Translations under genes and position numbers: made by a program
Notes under the pieces: generated by a model
Told to the model about the DNA's origin: nothing
Databases searched by the model: none
What the model saw: only the letters and a program-made list of their open reading frames with translations
Assembly (NCBI GenBank): GCA_030847615.1
Contig: JAUMIR010000002.1
Span: forward strand, 202,723,809 to 202,787,808
DNA length: 64,000 nt
Direction of reading: 5' to 3'
Origin: Gambelia wislizenii
Lineage: Eukaryota; Chordata; Lepidosauria; Squamata; Crotaphytidae
Shown here: positions 38,001-47,510 of the stretch, piece after piece
Layout: each line of letters opens with the position of its first letter
How positions within the stretch are numbered: position 1 is the stretch's first letter

Positions 38001-41000
38001 CCTGTTCCATAATCCATTCCAGATAGGCCTCTTGAGACAGTCTAATTAGCCTACTTATTCAGTACTTTTCTGGATGCAACTTGGGCATAATTTTTCAGCC
38101 TTGATACTGTGCCAAGAATGGCTATAACACATGAAACTCTGAGTAGCTTTCAAATACTTCTGAATCATAACTACTACTATTATTTATTATTACTGTTATT
38201 GTACATTTATGTCCCACCTTTACTCCAATAAATTCAAGGCAGCACACATGGCTTTCCTCTTCTTTCACAGCAACTCTGTGAGGTAGGTCAGGCTGAGAGA
38301 ATAACTGGTCCAAGTGAATTTTGTGGCACTGTGCAGACTTGAACTTGGCTATCCCAAGGCATAGTTCAACATGCTAACCACTACATTGCACTGGCTTTTT
38401 CTTGGGTTCTTTCAGATGTTATCTACGAGATTCTACCGGTTATCTAAGGGGCTGTGGTGGTATTCTCATGCCATGTTTAAAAAAGTTCTCAACATATATG
38501 CAACACCTGCACTAACGTTTGATTATTCTTTTGAGGTCTCTACTACACTGGAGGCATTTTTTAGATGACACAAAACAAAAATTGATGTCAAAATGTGCTG
38601 TTTTGTTTTGTTTTTGTTTTTCTCTATGAAAATGCCTCCCTTGTTATTAGCCATTCTGGGATTCAGTGATGCTTCAGATACCACAACCCACCCAAGCTCC
38701 GCTGACATGGCCACAAACTAAGAGAAGGCTGATGCAGGTAAAAGAGGAGACAAGCGCTGCAGACTCTTCCCCCAGTGCCACTTACCTGGGCAACCCCTCC
38801 ATGCTCAAAAACATGGATGTGGGACTTCTTTCCAAGCAGGACCTGCGCCCCTCGTCTGTGACAGTGGCACATGACTACGGTAAGAAAGGACAGGCATGAG
38901 AAGGGGAGATTCCACCTAGGAAATGATGGCAGGTGGTGGGGGCCGGGGACTATAAAAGTAAGGGTCATAGAGCAGGAGACATGAATATGGACATGTCATA
39001 GCCATCTTCACAGATACAATGCTTTTGCTGCTGTTTTCATCACTCTTGGAACATATCTGGGTGAAAGCAGTCATTCATGCTTACTCCAACCTCTCCCAAG
39101 TGCCCTTCTTTCGACAGGTGATTCTAAAGCTAGAATAAACCCCCTAATGCAGGGACCTGCATTTCCTTTTTTATTACATACAGAGCCATGCACACCAATT
39201 GCACTCTATAAAGATTTTTAAAAATTAATAAGTAGCAGAACTGGTGCAACTGGCACCATAAATCACAATTTTCTTTCCCAATACAGCCTGACAGCAACAA
39301 ATGCCTCCTAGAAGGGATGGGTCATGTAGTCCTTGAGATGTTTGAGTAAACAACCCCCTTCAGCCCTAGCCAGTGCAACCAATGGTGAGGGATGATGGGA
39401 GTTGCAGTCTGATACCCGGTGGGCCACAGTATTCTACAGCTCTGCTGTGAGACTCACCGGCAATGAGGTTGGCCATGGTGGCAGTGGGAACAAACAGAGC
39501 CTCTTCCATTCCAAGGAGCTCAGCCACTACTCTTTGCAGTTCTGGAGGGGAAAAGGAAACACAGGAGGGGGAAACCGAGAAGTTCAGATGCATTTTATTG
39601 GGATGGTAAGATCATAGCTGTGGGCTGCTTAATAGAATCAGCAGCTTCGGGGATTAACTATTCCAGTTTACTCGGCCAATATACAGTATACAGTTGTCCC
39701 TCCACATTCACGGATTTGACATTCACGGATTTGAGTATTCACGGCTTGAAAAATATTCTTAAAAAAAGAACAATCCTAATAGCAAACCTTGATTTTGCCA
39801 TCTTATATAAGGGACACCATTTTGCTCTGCCATTGCATATAATGGGACTTGAGTATTCACGGATTTGGGTATTCACGGGGGGTCCTGGAACCAAACCCCA
39901 GCGAATGTGAAGGGACAACTGTATATATAAAATCATTGAACTCTTTCTTCCTTTCTTTTAAACTAAAGACCAGTCTCATTATCTTGGTACAGTAGGATCC
40001 CCGTATCCGCTGGGGATTGGTTCCAGGGGTCCCCATGGAGACCAACAACTGTGGATAATAGTGAATGCCACTGACAGCAATAATGGGACTTCCAGTTTAA
40101 AATACCATAGAGTTGCCTTGGAGGACCTAGAAAATGGCTAGAGAGGACACATTTTCTAGGAAGACTCTATGGTAAGTGTGCTGTTTTGCATTCTGTGGAT
40201 AACTGAATCAGTGGATATGCTGGTCCTACTGTAGTGGATTTATTTTACCTTCCCCAATATTTTGACAACATTTTCAAGGACTAATGTAAGTGAAGCAACA
40301 ATGGACTGAGTTTTACTCCTGGGACACTAGTTTTACACTATGCTTTTCAGCTCAGAGGGGTAGAAAACATGGTGTTAAATCTCACTACTAGAACATGAAA
40401 GAACCCTCCACAGGGACACCCACCACCCATCCTACATAGGAAGGGTGGGCAGAGTGGGACCCTCCAGAAGCTCTGGAGCTGACAACTCCCACCATCCTTG
40501 GTTATGCTGGCTGGGGCTGATGGAAGCTGCAGTGCACCAGATGGAGGATTACAATCCTTAATTCTTCATAGTCCCAGAAAATAGCAGTACTGTGTCATCA
40601 TCATCATCATCATCAAATACAGTATCAAAATACATATTCTGCCTTTCATAAAAAGTTCAAGGTGGTTCTTTCTCTACCCTTCTCTCCAACTGCAAGGAGT
40701 TCCCTAGACAAGGCTCAGAGTGGGTTTGCAGGCAGCCTAAGTCACACTGCTGAGCAGACCCAGCATCCTTGCTCCATGGTATTAAGAACCTGTACATGCC
40801 AGACCCTGGAAAAGTTACTTTTCTGGACTAAGATTCCAGAATGCCCCAGTCACCAGTAGAGTTGTCCCTTCACATTCGCTGGGGTTTGGTTCCAGGACAC
40901 CCCCCCCCCCGTTAATACCCAAATCCGTAAATACTCAAGTCCCATTCTATGCAATGGCATAGCATAATGGTGTCTCTTATATAAGATGGCAAAAACAAGA

Positions 41001-41871
41001 TTTGCTTTTTGGATTATTATTTTTTAAAGAATATTTTCAAGCCGTGAATACTTAAATCCGTGAATACCAAATCCTTGAATATGGAGGGACAACTGTAATC
41101 CCCCTAAGCTTTATGTACTGCTAAGCACTGTTGTGGGCTAGGATCCATTAGCTCTACACGAGGGTTAGACAGTAGCTGGACTGCAACTCCCATCACTCCA
41201 TTAGGCCGGCGAGGACTCCAGGGAGGAGGCAACTGTGCGGAGGGCGTCCCTCCCCTCCCTGACTCACCCTTGACGGTGGGGTCCTCCCCGTAGTCATCGT
41301 CCCCCACCTCTGCCCGGGCCATAGCCCGCCTCATCTCGGGGCTGGGCCGAGTTACGGTGTCGCTGCGCAGATCCACCACGCGGCACCGGGGCCCAGCCGG
41401 GCCAGCCGCCGTGTGGTAACGATGAAGGTGGGGAGGGTGGCTGGCCCTCCTCGTAGCAGGGGCAAGCTGGGCGAGGGAGGGAGACGGTGGGCACAGCCTT
41501 GCCTGGGTTCCCAGGAGGCCGGGCTGCCTCGGCCGGGCGCTAAAACGCGGGCGTGGAGTTCCCGAGTGGGCTAAGCTGCCGCCCAAGGCCTGGCCCTGAG
41601 GGGCAGGGCGCGAAGGGCTACCGGTGCTCTTGGGCCAGTACTGGCGCCCCGCGTCCCGGCCAGGCTCGCGTGGGGCCAAGCTGGCTCGGCCTCCCTGGCC
41701 CCAAGGCCCCCAAGCCCCCGGCCCTCTGCCCCGACCCACGGGCTGGCGGGAAGCACCGAGGCGGCCGGCCTCCCCGCTGGCCCTGGCAGCCCCCCAAGAA
41801 CCAAGCAGGGCGGCACGGAGGGCCCCGGGGAGAGGCCCAGCCCCAAGCGGCCAGGCTCCCATGCCCAGCAT
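31719..41871 (-). CDS. THA1: Threonine aldolase, seven coding exons, intact
   Basis: Exons, 5' to 3' on the - strand: 41871-41268, 39541-39458, 38874-38786, 34921-34736, 33082-32945, 32535-32343, 32008-31719. Phases agree, splice sites are GT-AG and the frame is open: 1584 bases, 527 residues. The product is a PLP-dependent fold-type I aldolase that cleaves L-threonine or L-allo-threonine to glycine and acetaldehyde. Seen: [10 protein letters not shown] from residue 165, [48 protein letters not shown] with the conserved Asp, and the likely PLP lysine K367 (SLCLSK, end of exon 5). The human equivalent is the pseudogene THA1P. The 164 residues before the conserved core are longer than in known homologues, so the start is uncertain. 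Confidence 0.9.
32343..32535 (-). CDS. THA1: THA1 exon 6 (residues 368-431)
   Basis: Acceptor TGCTCCACAG. Encodes [10 protein letters not shown] just after the PLP lysine, then [20 protein letters not shown]. The donor is GTGCCT, weaker than the usual GTRAGT, but frame and homology support it. Confidence 0.88.
32655..32780. repeat. Foldback repeat in THA1 intron 5 flank
   Basis: CTTCTCCCATCATCCCTAAC and GGAATCATGGGAGCTGCAGC form the inverted pair. Confidence 0.5.
32945..33082 (-). CDS. THA1: THA1 exon 5 (residues 322-367), PLP lysine
   Basis: Acceptor CTACACAG, donor GTGAGG. Encodes [19 protein letters not shown], with the aspartate expected to contact the PLP nitrogen, and ends SLCLSK, whose Lys is the expected Schiff-base residue. 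Confidence 0.92.
33395..34042. mobile_element. Pair of inverted ~108-nt repeats about 430 bp apart
   Basis: 33395-33500 (CTTTATTGGGCCAACCAAAAAT, TGTTAAAAATCATACAG) is matched in reverse by 33934-34042 (CTGTATGATTTTTAACACC, TTGGTTGGCCCAATAAAG). The spacer shows no gene. It could be one retroelement with inverted ends, as Penelope-type elements can have, or two facing copies. It lies in THA1 intron 4. Confidence 0.65.
34736..34921 (-). CDS. THA1: THA1 exon 4 (residues 260-321)
   Basis: Acceptor CTGGAACAG, donor GTAAGT. Encodes [20 protein letters not shown] and [20 protein letters not shown], the conserved active-site strand region. It is 62 codons in phase 0. Confidence 0.93.
35305..35440. 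repeat. Foldback repeat in THA1 intron 3
   Basis: CCAGATGTTGCTTCACTTCA and GTAATCCAGTCAACATCTGG are inverted around CAGCATAGCCAATGG. Confidence 0.6.
36174..36345 (-). mobile_element. CR1 LINE 3' tail in THA1 intron 3
   Basis: CATAGAATCATAGAGTTGGA through GATGGCCATCCAGCCTCTG, the CR1 end in reverse. A further block at 36396-36440 (GGCAGGAGAAGACCAGAATA) recurs inverted at about 42355-42385. Confidence 0.8.
37465..37808. mobile_element. Tigger-like MITE plus a tandem partial second copy
   Basis: A nearly full copy (37465-37678) is followed directly by a repeat of its right half (37679-37808, from TTTTGCCATCTTATATAAGG to AGGGACAACTT). The left end is eroded (CAGCTGTCTCTCGG). Confidence 0.75.
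38190..38400. repeat. L2-type tail followed by MIR-like SINE relic
   Basis: TTATGTCCCACCTTTACTCC and CAAGGCAGCACACATGGC resemble reversed L2/SINE tails. AACTCTGTGAGGTAGGTCAG and ATGCTAACCACTACATTGCAC match the MIR-type core. Confidence 0.5.
38786..38874 (-). CDS. THA1: THA1 exon 3 (residues 231-259)
   Basis: Acceptor TTACCGTAG, donor GTAAGT. Encodes [20 protein letters not shown] and VFEHGGVAQ. Confidence 0.92.
39330..39430. repeat. Foldback repeat in THA1 intron 2/exon 2 flank
   Basis: CCCTAGCCAGTGCAACCAATGG followed by GATGATGGGAGTTGCAGTC, the usual right half of the family. Confidence 0.5.
39458..39541 (-). CDS. THA1: THA1 exon 2 (residues 203-229)
   Basis: Acceptor CCCCTCCAG, donor GTGAGT. 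Encodes [20 protein letters not shown] and TMANLIA, including the conserved PT-x-TMAN segment. Confidence 0.93.
39691..39921. mobile_element. Tigger-like MITE, complete, THA1 intron 1
   Basis: Ends CAGTTGTCCCTCCACATTC and AGGGACAACTG, flanked by TA on both sides. Confidence 0.85.
39990..40231. mobile_element. Second TIR MITE family, copy 1
   Basis: Ends CAGTAGGATCCCCGTATCC and, inverted, CAGTAGGACCAGCATATCC, with TA flanks. Shares AATACCATAGAGTTGCCTTG with 62862-63112. Confidence 0.85.
40445..40555. repeat. Foldback repeat
   Basis: CTGACAACTCCCACCATCC and GGGCTGATGGAAGCTGCAGT are inverted about GGTTATGCTGGCTGG. Confidence 0.6.
40859..41095. mobile_element. Tigger-like MITE, inverse orientation, THA1 intron 1
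   Basis: GAGTTGTCCCTTCACATTCG to GGAGGGACAACTG, with a poly-C run at about 40901. Confidence 0.8.
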
Positions 41872-41990
41872 GCCCGTTAACGCTTGGTTTTACAGCGTCT
41901 TGGGAATTGTAGTCCGGCTGAGGGACACCCTTCCGGTTTAAGGGGCGGGGCTGTAAACAAATAAAAATAAGAAGGCACGCTTAGGAAGGG
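41150..41990 (-). promoter_or_regulatory. THA1: CpG-rich block and ZNF143-type motif of THA1
   Basis: CpG density is high over exon 1 and its upstream flank. On the - strand GACTACAATTCCCAAG (about 41898-41913) lies some 30 bases before the ATG and matches the ZNF143/THAP11 motif. Such motifs are common at CpG promoters. No TATA box is seen. The block ends where a LINE tail begins at about 42017. Confidence 0.6.
41268..41871 (-). CDS. THA1: THA1 exon 1 (residues 1-201), long N-terminal extension
   Basis: From ATG 41871 (alternative in-frame ATG 41862) to donor GTGAGT at 41267-41262. The first about 30 residues are small, hydrophobic and arginine-bearing without acidic residues until the glutamate in ASGEAG, as in a mitochondrial presequence. 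Residues 40-160 are Gly/Pro/Arg/Ala-rich and not recognisable. The conserved core starts at [11 protein letters not shown] (164-174). The extension may hide a small unspliced intron or be chance open frame in CpG-rich DNA. The core is certain, the 5' part is not. Confidence 0.7.
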
Positions 41991-42016
41991 CAGACCACGG
42001 CCGGGTCGAGGTGGGG

Positions 42017-42235
42017 GGATTAGGAATTTTTTATTGAAATAAAACCATTCAGCTGATAAATACACCCGGCCGCAAAAGGCTGTAACAATAACGCAAAAAT
42101 AATAATTGTTTTCCTCTTTTTCTTACTAATACACAAATAAAACTATCCTAACACTAATACGTGTTTCCTCTTAATCTAAACACACTATAATCACTCTTTT
42201 TTCTTGTCCAATGAACATTACATATTTACGGTTCG
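42017..42235 (-). mobile_element. L1/Tx1-like LINE 3' tail (second copy at 59829)
   Basis: Matches 59829-60045 closely: GGATTAGGAATTTTTTATTG, AAAACTATCCTAA, TTAATCTAAACACACTATAA. It abuts the THA1 promoter. Confidence 0.7.
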
Positions 42236-42392
42236 AGGTGGGTTTTTTTTGGTGAGATGACTTTGGCGCCCTCGTTCTCACTCCAGACAGACCGACTGTT
42301 CTACTGGGAATTATGGCTGCAGCTAGGTGACGGTGCTGATCCAGTCTAAATATATTCTGGTCTTCTCCTGCCCGCTGCCAGGGATGCTTTAG

Positions 42393-42764
42393 TGTGGTGG
42401 CTCTTGACTTTTTCTTTACCAGGGACCCCTTTAAAATGTCTTTTGTTGCGTGGACCCCCAAGACTTCACTCAGGATTTTAAACCAACAGTAATAATAAAT
42501 AATAAAAATAGTACACCACCCATTAAACCTTCCCTCAGAGACACTGGAGGGGGAGGGAAGACTTTTCTCCTACTTCTTCCTGCAAGTTTGTGGCTGGAGC
42601 GAATTGAATGGCAATATGCAGGCCAAGCCAGCCAGCCTTTGCCTTGGCTCTTGTCACATGGCCACTCCACTGCAGGGAGGAGGTGGGCCAAGCAGCCTTC
42701 ATGGACACCCTGTGAGGACATCGCAGACCACTGGGGGTCCCTGGATCACAGGTTAAGGACCACA
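42393..42764. mobile_element. hAT-type nonautonomous element with target duplication
   Basis: Ends TGTGGTGGCTCTTGAC and, inverted, TGTGGTCCTTAACC. Flanked by GCTTTAG at 42386-42392 and 42765-42771, with the eighth base differing. Related to 13605-13955 in inverse orientation. Confidence 0.75.
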
Positions 42765-42837
42765 GCTTTAGCGAACTATTGTTTTGCTATACTTAGTAAC
42801 AGGTATACTGTTTCCATGCAGTGCTGGTTGTTGGTCA

Positions 42838-42998
42838 ATAGAATATGCCACCTTGGAGTGTGGTGGAGTCTCCTTCTGTGGAGGTTTATAAACAGGCTGG
42901 ATGGTCATTTGTTGGGAATGGTTTGAGTGTATATTCTTGCATGGCAGGGGGCTGGACTTGATGGCCCTTGTGGTCTCTTCCAGCTCTATGATTCTATG
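42838..42998 (+). mobile_element. CR1 LINE 3' tail
   Basis: TAGTGTGG-like CCTTGGAGTGTGGTGGAGTC through GGGGGCTGGACTTGATGGCC, ending CTCTATGATTCTATG. Confidence 0.85.
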
Positions 42999-43307
42999 CT
43001 AACAATGCCTCCAGTGACAGAGCTGGGGTGGGCATATGGGCAGAGGTCGAAACCTATGCTTACTTGCTTGCTTTCTGTGGCATGGTTAAAAAAGTTTGTG
43101 CCCCACTGCCACCTTTAGCCCTGAGTCTTGCCTCCTCTCTCTGACGGGTACAGAAGGGAGGGCCAACATACCTTCAGGAGAGTGAGCAGGCACAAGGAAG
43201 AGCCTGCTGGCCCCATCCTCATGTTTGCTCACCTGTGTAGCTGGAGTCATGATTCAGCAAGTAAATGCTGGAAGTGAATGGATAGGGAGACAGTGACACA
43301 AAGGGAG

Positions 43308-43517
43308 ATCACACTACACTGTTATAGTGCTATTATTCCACTTTAACTACTATGGCTACCTCCTGTGGAATTCTGGGGTTTGTAGTTTCATGAGGCCTAA
43401 GATCTCTCTGGTTGAGAATGCTAAATGCCCCTCCCTAAACTGCAAATCCCAGGATTCCAAAGGAGGCAGCCAGAGAAGTTAAAGTGGAATAATAGCACTG
43501 TAACAGTGCAGTGTGAT
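43308..43517. mobile_element. 210-bp MITE with ~52-bp terminal inverted repeats
   Basis: The left end ATCACACTACACTGTTATAG is matched inverted at the right. The inner 27 bases (TAGTGCTATTATTCCACTTT core) differ at one position only. The arms take up half of the element. No target duplication is certain. Confidence 0.8.
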
Positions 43518-44867
43518 AATGGAGTGAGTGACACTAGAGTTAGCAGCTGGAATGCCACCTTTCCAGGTAGCCAGGCCCAGCAAATTCAGCCGACACACAT
43601 GACTAGATGGAAGTGATGCAACAAGCCAAACCCCCCACAGAAATGCCATTCCGATACCCATAACAGGCGTAACATTTGTATTCTAGGAAAGAGCTAAAAG
43701 ACATATTTGGATAGCCACATTACCCAAATTCCCTGGTCACACATGACTAGAAGTGTGTGATACCACAAGCAACCTCCCCCAACCCACATTCTTGTGCTCG
43801 CTCTGTGCCAAAAGTTAGTATTGCAGGAAAGGGCTTGGAACATAATCTTTATGGATAGCCACACGCACCAACAGTGACACAGAACTGGATAGTGTACATC
43901 AGAACTTGTTTCCTGAGGATATTTGGAGGCTTTTTGCATTACTTCCATTCTCTCAGGTATGTGTGGTTTATTTGGTTACTGTGGTTACCCAAAAAGTTAG
44001 TATCCTGGCTCTTTTAGGGTCCTTCTTCTGAATGCAAATGTTTTCTCTGTAATGGGCCTGGAATGTGGTTTTTGGGGGCTATCTTTGGTTATCCTGTTCT
44101 ATCCGTTCCAGCTTTTACCCAGTCCTACTAAGGGGTGAATTTAGTTTCAGAGAAGTGATGGAGGCTTGGGTTTAGCTTAAAGTGCCTGTAGCTAAGCCTT
44201 AGGAGAGGCTTGTATTTTCAACCTTTGAAGTGTACCAAAGATGGAGCTAGGTCCACTGTAGAACCCCACAGGGCTGAATAGGGAACTCACGAGGCCCAAA
44301 TTTGGTCTCAGGGCCTGGCGTTCTCCACCCGTGACCTAGCAGGATTGGACCCAGTGAACCCATTCTCCCTACTGTCTTCTGGAAGTGGGGGGAGTACAAA
44401 CAATCTGAGATGAGCATGGCTTCCTCTCATTTGTTTGCTCTTCTGCATGGTTGGCATTGTAACATATTGTTTTTTTACCACCATCACTCCAAAGTAATTG
44501 GAAAGGAAATGTTCTGTGCCAGATGTGGAGAAATACTTGGACAAATTAAATTTTTGGGCTACAGCTCCCCAAACGCTCCAGTCAGCAACTTTATACCACC
44601 TACGAGTAACAGTTTTCCAGAGGCTGATGTAAAACTGCCCCATGCATTGAACATGTGTAGGATTTGGAATACACAAACCCCCTACCTTTGTTGTCCATGT
44701 CCCACTCCCCCGCCCACAAGACATTCCAGTAGCATAGCTGCTGTAAAGGTGGCTTGCTTGGTGTTCTGCTGTTGAACCTAGTTTTCTGCTGAATTGCATG
44801 GTCCTCAGCTACCAGATGCAAACTCTCATAGCAGCCAGTATTTCATTGCTACAGCTTCCAGAAATCT
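43518..44867. other. No gene recognised
   Basis: Unremarkable DNA. Open frames on both strands at 44308-44821 overlap one another and show no family resemblance. Confidence 0.45.
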
Positions 44868-45103
44868 TTCATAGGAACATAACAAGTTGTCTTGTACCAG
44901 GCCATTGGTCCATTTAGCGCAGTATTGGCAACTTTGGTTGGCAGCAATTGCTCTCTAGGGTTCCAGGCAGGTTGCTTTCCTCACCCTACCTGGAGATCTG
45001 TTGTATAGTGGCCTCCCATCCAAGTACTAAACAGGACTGGTCCTACTTAGCTTCTAAAATCAGATGAGATTAAGTGTGTTCAGGGTGGTGTAGAATAGGT
45101 TAT
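44868..45103 (-). mobile_element. SINE fused to a 5S rRNA-derived head
   Basis: 44873-45000 has a SINE body (TTGTACCAGGCCATTGGTCC, TACCTGGAGATCTG). 45006-45100 is a reverse complement of 5S rRNA with GGCCTCCCATCCAAGTACTA and CTTAGCTTCTAAAATCAGATG. It is the best kept 5S-like piece in the window. Confidence 0.75.
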
Positions 45104-45245
45104 GCTGTGGTATGACAAACTAGTGAATCATATGCATACAACTCTCATTATCTCAACAAATTCATTATAAACTTGCCATTTTCCACACAGCAAACTCCAC
45201 TAGAGGTAGCTCTCTTAAAGGAGAAGTAGGGCTGACCATATAAGA

Positions 45246-45312
45246 CAGAATCATAGAGTTGGAAGAAACCTCAAGGGCCTTCCAGTCCAAGCCCCTGCCA
45301 TGCAGGAATATG
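45246..45312 (-). mobile_element. CR1 LINE terminal fragment
   Basis: AGAATCATAGAGTTGGAAGA through CCAAGCCCCTGCCATGCAGG. Confidence 0.75.
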
Positions 45313-45599
45313 CCTATCTGCTGTTCTCATGTTCTGTGCCATGGAATGCTACGCACACCATGGAAACATAATTTAAGTCTAGATGCCTGATGTGTAAAAC
45401 AGCTTTGCAGGGTATCTCCCTGTATGAGTCCAGTAGAGCTTTAAGATCATTTGGAGAAGCCCTTCTCTCAGTCCCACCACCTTCTCAGGCATGTTTGGTG
45501 GGAACAAGGGAGAGGGCCTTCTCAGTGGCTGCTCCCAGACTTTAGAACTCCCTCCCCAGAGAGGCCAGAATTGCCCCATCTTTGTTCTCCTTTTGGCGG

Positions 45600-45943
45600 T
45601 GTCAGGCTCATCCCTGAATTCTGGGATTTGGAGTGGAATTCATGGAGGATCCTGACATGAGGCGGTTTCCCCCTGGCTGGGCCTCTGGAGTTTTGGAAAG
45701 AGGCCAGCCCGCCTTGTTGGCCTGGGAATGCTCCTTTCTCAGAGAGGCTCAAGGTCAGGGCGTGCAGGTGCAGGCCACCTCCTTGCACTCCCTGAATGCT
45801 TTTCTCACGCTGGGAGGGTTTATCTGGGGGGTTTGCTGTGGCTGTATTCAGTTTCGGCTTTATTCTGTGTTCCTGACACATGAATCTATGTCAATAAAGC
45901 AATTTGTTGACTGCATGTGAGCGTGTTTGCTTGGTACATCACA
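45600..45943 (+). repeat. 5' LTR
   Basis: Starts TG, ends CA, with AATAAA at 45893-45898. Confidence 0.88.
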
Positions 45944-45977
45944 GTAAGCCGAAACTCTATTTTAAAACTTATTCCTT

Positions 45978-47136
45978 TTGAGTGGTTCTACCCGCGATGT
46001 TGGAAGACGCGGAGGCTGGAACCCAGACGGAGAAAGGCGCCTGGCTGCAAACGGCAACCAGGGAGCCGGTGCCTCGGGGCAGGGGGCCGGCGCTGCGGGG
46101 GAGGTTGCAGCAGCTTCTGAAGGAGACACGAGCGGGTCCTGCTGGAGGGCTGGGAGATTTACTCACCCCTTCGACCCCTTGGAGCTGGGAGCCAAGCAAG
46201 CCCCGGGGAGGGACAGCATGCCACTCTTCGGCACTCCAGTTCGAGAAGTCCTGGGTGCCAGCTGGCCCTGGCCAAGCGACCATAGCTGGGAGGAACATCA
46301 GTCCTGCCGGTGGGACAGGCCCCTGGGTGAGGGGTACCGAGAGCCAGGGGTAAGGTTTTCCCTGGCAGAAGTAGGAGCCGAGGTCCAGAAGTTGCAGCAG
46401 CAAATGGGGGTGATGCAGACGAGCCTCCTAGAGCTACTGCAAAGGTTGCCACCGGTTCCACCTGCCCCTGGAGGGGCCCAGCCTCCCCAAGCTCAACCAG
46501 CGGCCGCCCCAGCACCTGGGGTAGGGGGCCCTGCCCTGCATGCTGAGGTCCCTGGCCCGCCGGCTCCTGGGCCGGCTCCCCCTGGAAGGGCTGGACCGGT
46601 CGAGCCATGGGAAAGGCCCCGGGGTCTGAAGCCCCAAGATTTAAAGGCGACCTTTGATGGAGATGCGGCGAAGCTTCCTTATTTCCTGACCCAAGTGGTG
46701 GGGTTTATGTCCCAGTGGGATGAGGAGTTCCAGACGGAGGCTGAGAAGGTGCAGTATGTTTTTCAACCAGCTAGAGGGACAGGCGGCACAGTGGTTGGTG
46801 GAGCTTTATGATATGGGAACCCCAGAACTGGGAAACTTCCAGGAGTTCCTGCTGGCCTTGCGGGCCCAATTTGAAGACCCCCTGAGAGTGAGAAGGGTCT
46901 GGGCAGATCTCAAGCAACTGAAGCAAGGCTCAAAGACAGTGGGAAAGTATGCCGCTGAGTTCCGCTGCCTGGCCAGTCAAGTGCTGGACTCTCGGGTTCA
47001 CAGGGGTGTTTTACAATACTTGGTGAAGTGGAAACACATACCAATGGGCCATGCTGAATGGGTTAAATCCGATCATGTGAATGCTCCACGCTTATTGCGA
47101 AAGTTCCATGCCCGCTTTCCTGATAAACCGGGCTGA
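45978..47136 (+). pseudogene. gag fused to integrase chromodomain end, with frameshift
   Basis: The first frame (45978 to about 46765) is Pro/Ala/Gly-rich, with a leucine-rich LQQQMGVMQTSLLELLQRL segment, then a gag capsid-like start. A one-base shift near 46760-46770 moves the frame to that of 46720-47136, which continues the capsid (QLEGQAAQWLVELYDM, FQEFLLALRAQFEDP). Near 46995 gag gives way without a frame break to LVKWKHIPMGHAEWVKSDH, a chromodomain-like integrase end. The junction is where most of pol was lost. No zinc knuckle is seen. Confidence 0.7.
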
Positions 47137-47166
47137 AAAAGTGGGGGGTTCTTCAGGTGGGCGGTA

Positions 47167-47510
47167 TGTCAGGCTCATCCCTGAATTCTGGGATTTGGAG
47201 TGGAATTCATGGAGGATCCTGACATGAGGCAGTTTCCCCCTGGCTGGGCCTCTGGAGTTTTGGAGAGAGGCCAGCCCACCTTGTTGGCCTGGGAATGCTC
47301 CTTTCTCAGAGAGGCTCAAGGTCAGGGGCGTCCAGGTGCAGGCCGCCTCCTTGCACTCCCTGAATGCTTTTCTCACGCTGGGAGGGTTTATCTGGGGGGA
47401 TGCTGTGGCTGTATTCAGTTTCGGCTTTGTTCTATGTTCCTGACACATGAATCCATGTCAATAAAGCAATTTGTTGACTGCATGTGAACGTGTGTGCTTG
47501 GTACATCACA
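47167..47510 (+). repeat. 3' LTR
   Basis: Same length as the 5' LTR, with AATAAA at 47460-47465. Confidence 0.88.

Larger units (their letters stand above)
45600..47510 (+). mobile_element. Ty3/gypsy-type LTR retrotransposon, internally deleted
   Basis: Two 344-bp LTRs, each TGTCAGG...CATCACA, flank 1223 bases of internal DNA. The 5-bp flanks GGCGG (45595-45599) and GGCAG (47511-47515) are a target duplication with one change. By eye the LTRs differ by about 11 substitutions and two one-base indels (about 96% identical). Only gag and the far end of pol remain. Protease, reverse transcriptase, RNase H and the integrase core are gone, so it is not autonomous. Confidence 0.85.

Noticed and set aside
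45006..45100. Possible 5S rRNA gene
   Set aside because: It is a partial, mutated 5S match joined to a SINE body, so it is a retrotransposed derivative.
45969..46608. Open frames on the - strand opposite the gag region
   Set aside because: They are shadows of GC-rich gag coding DNA and do not resemble a known protein.
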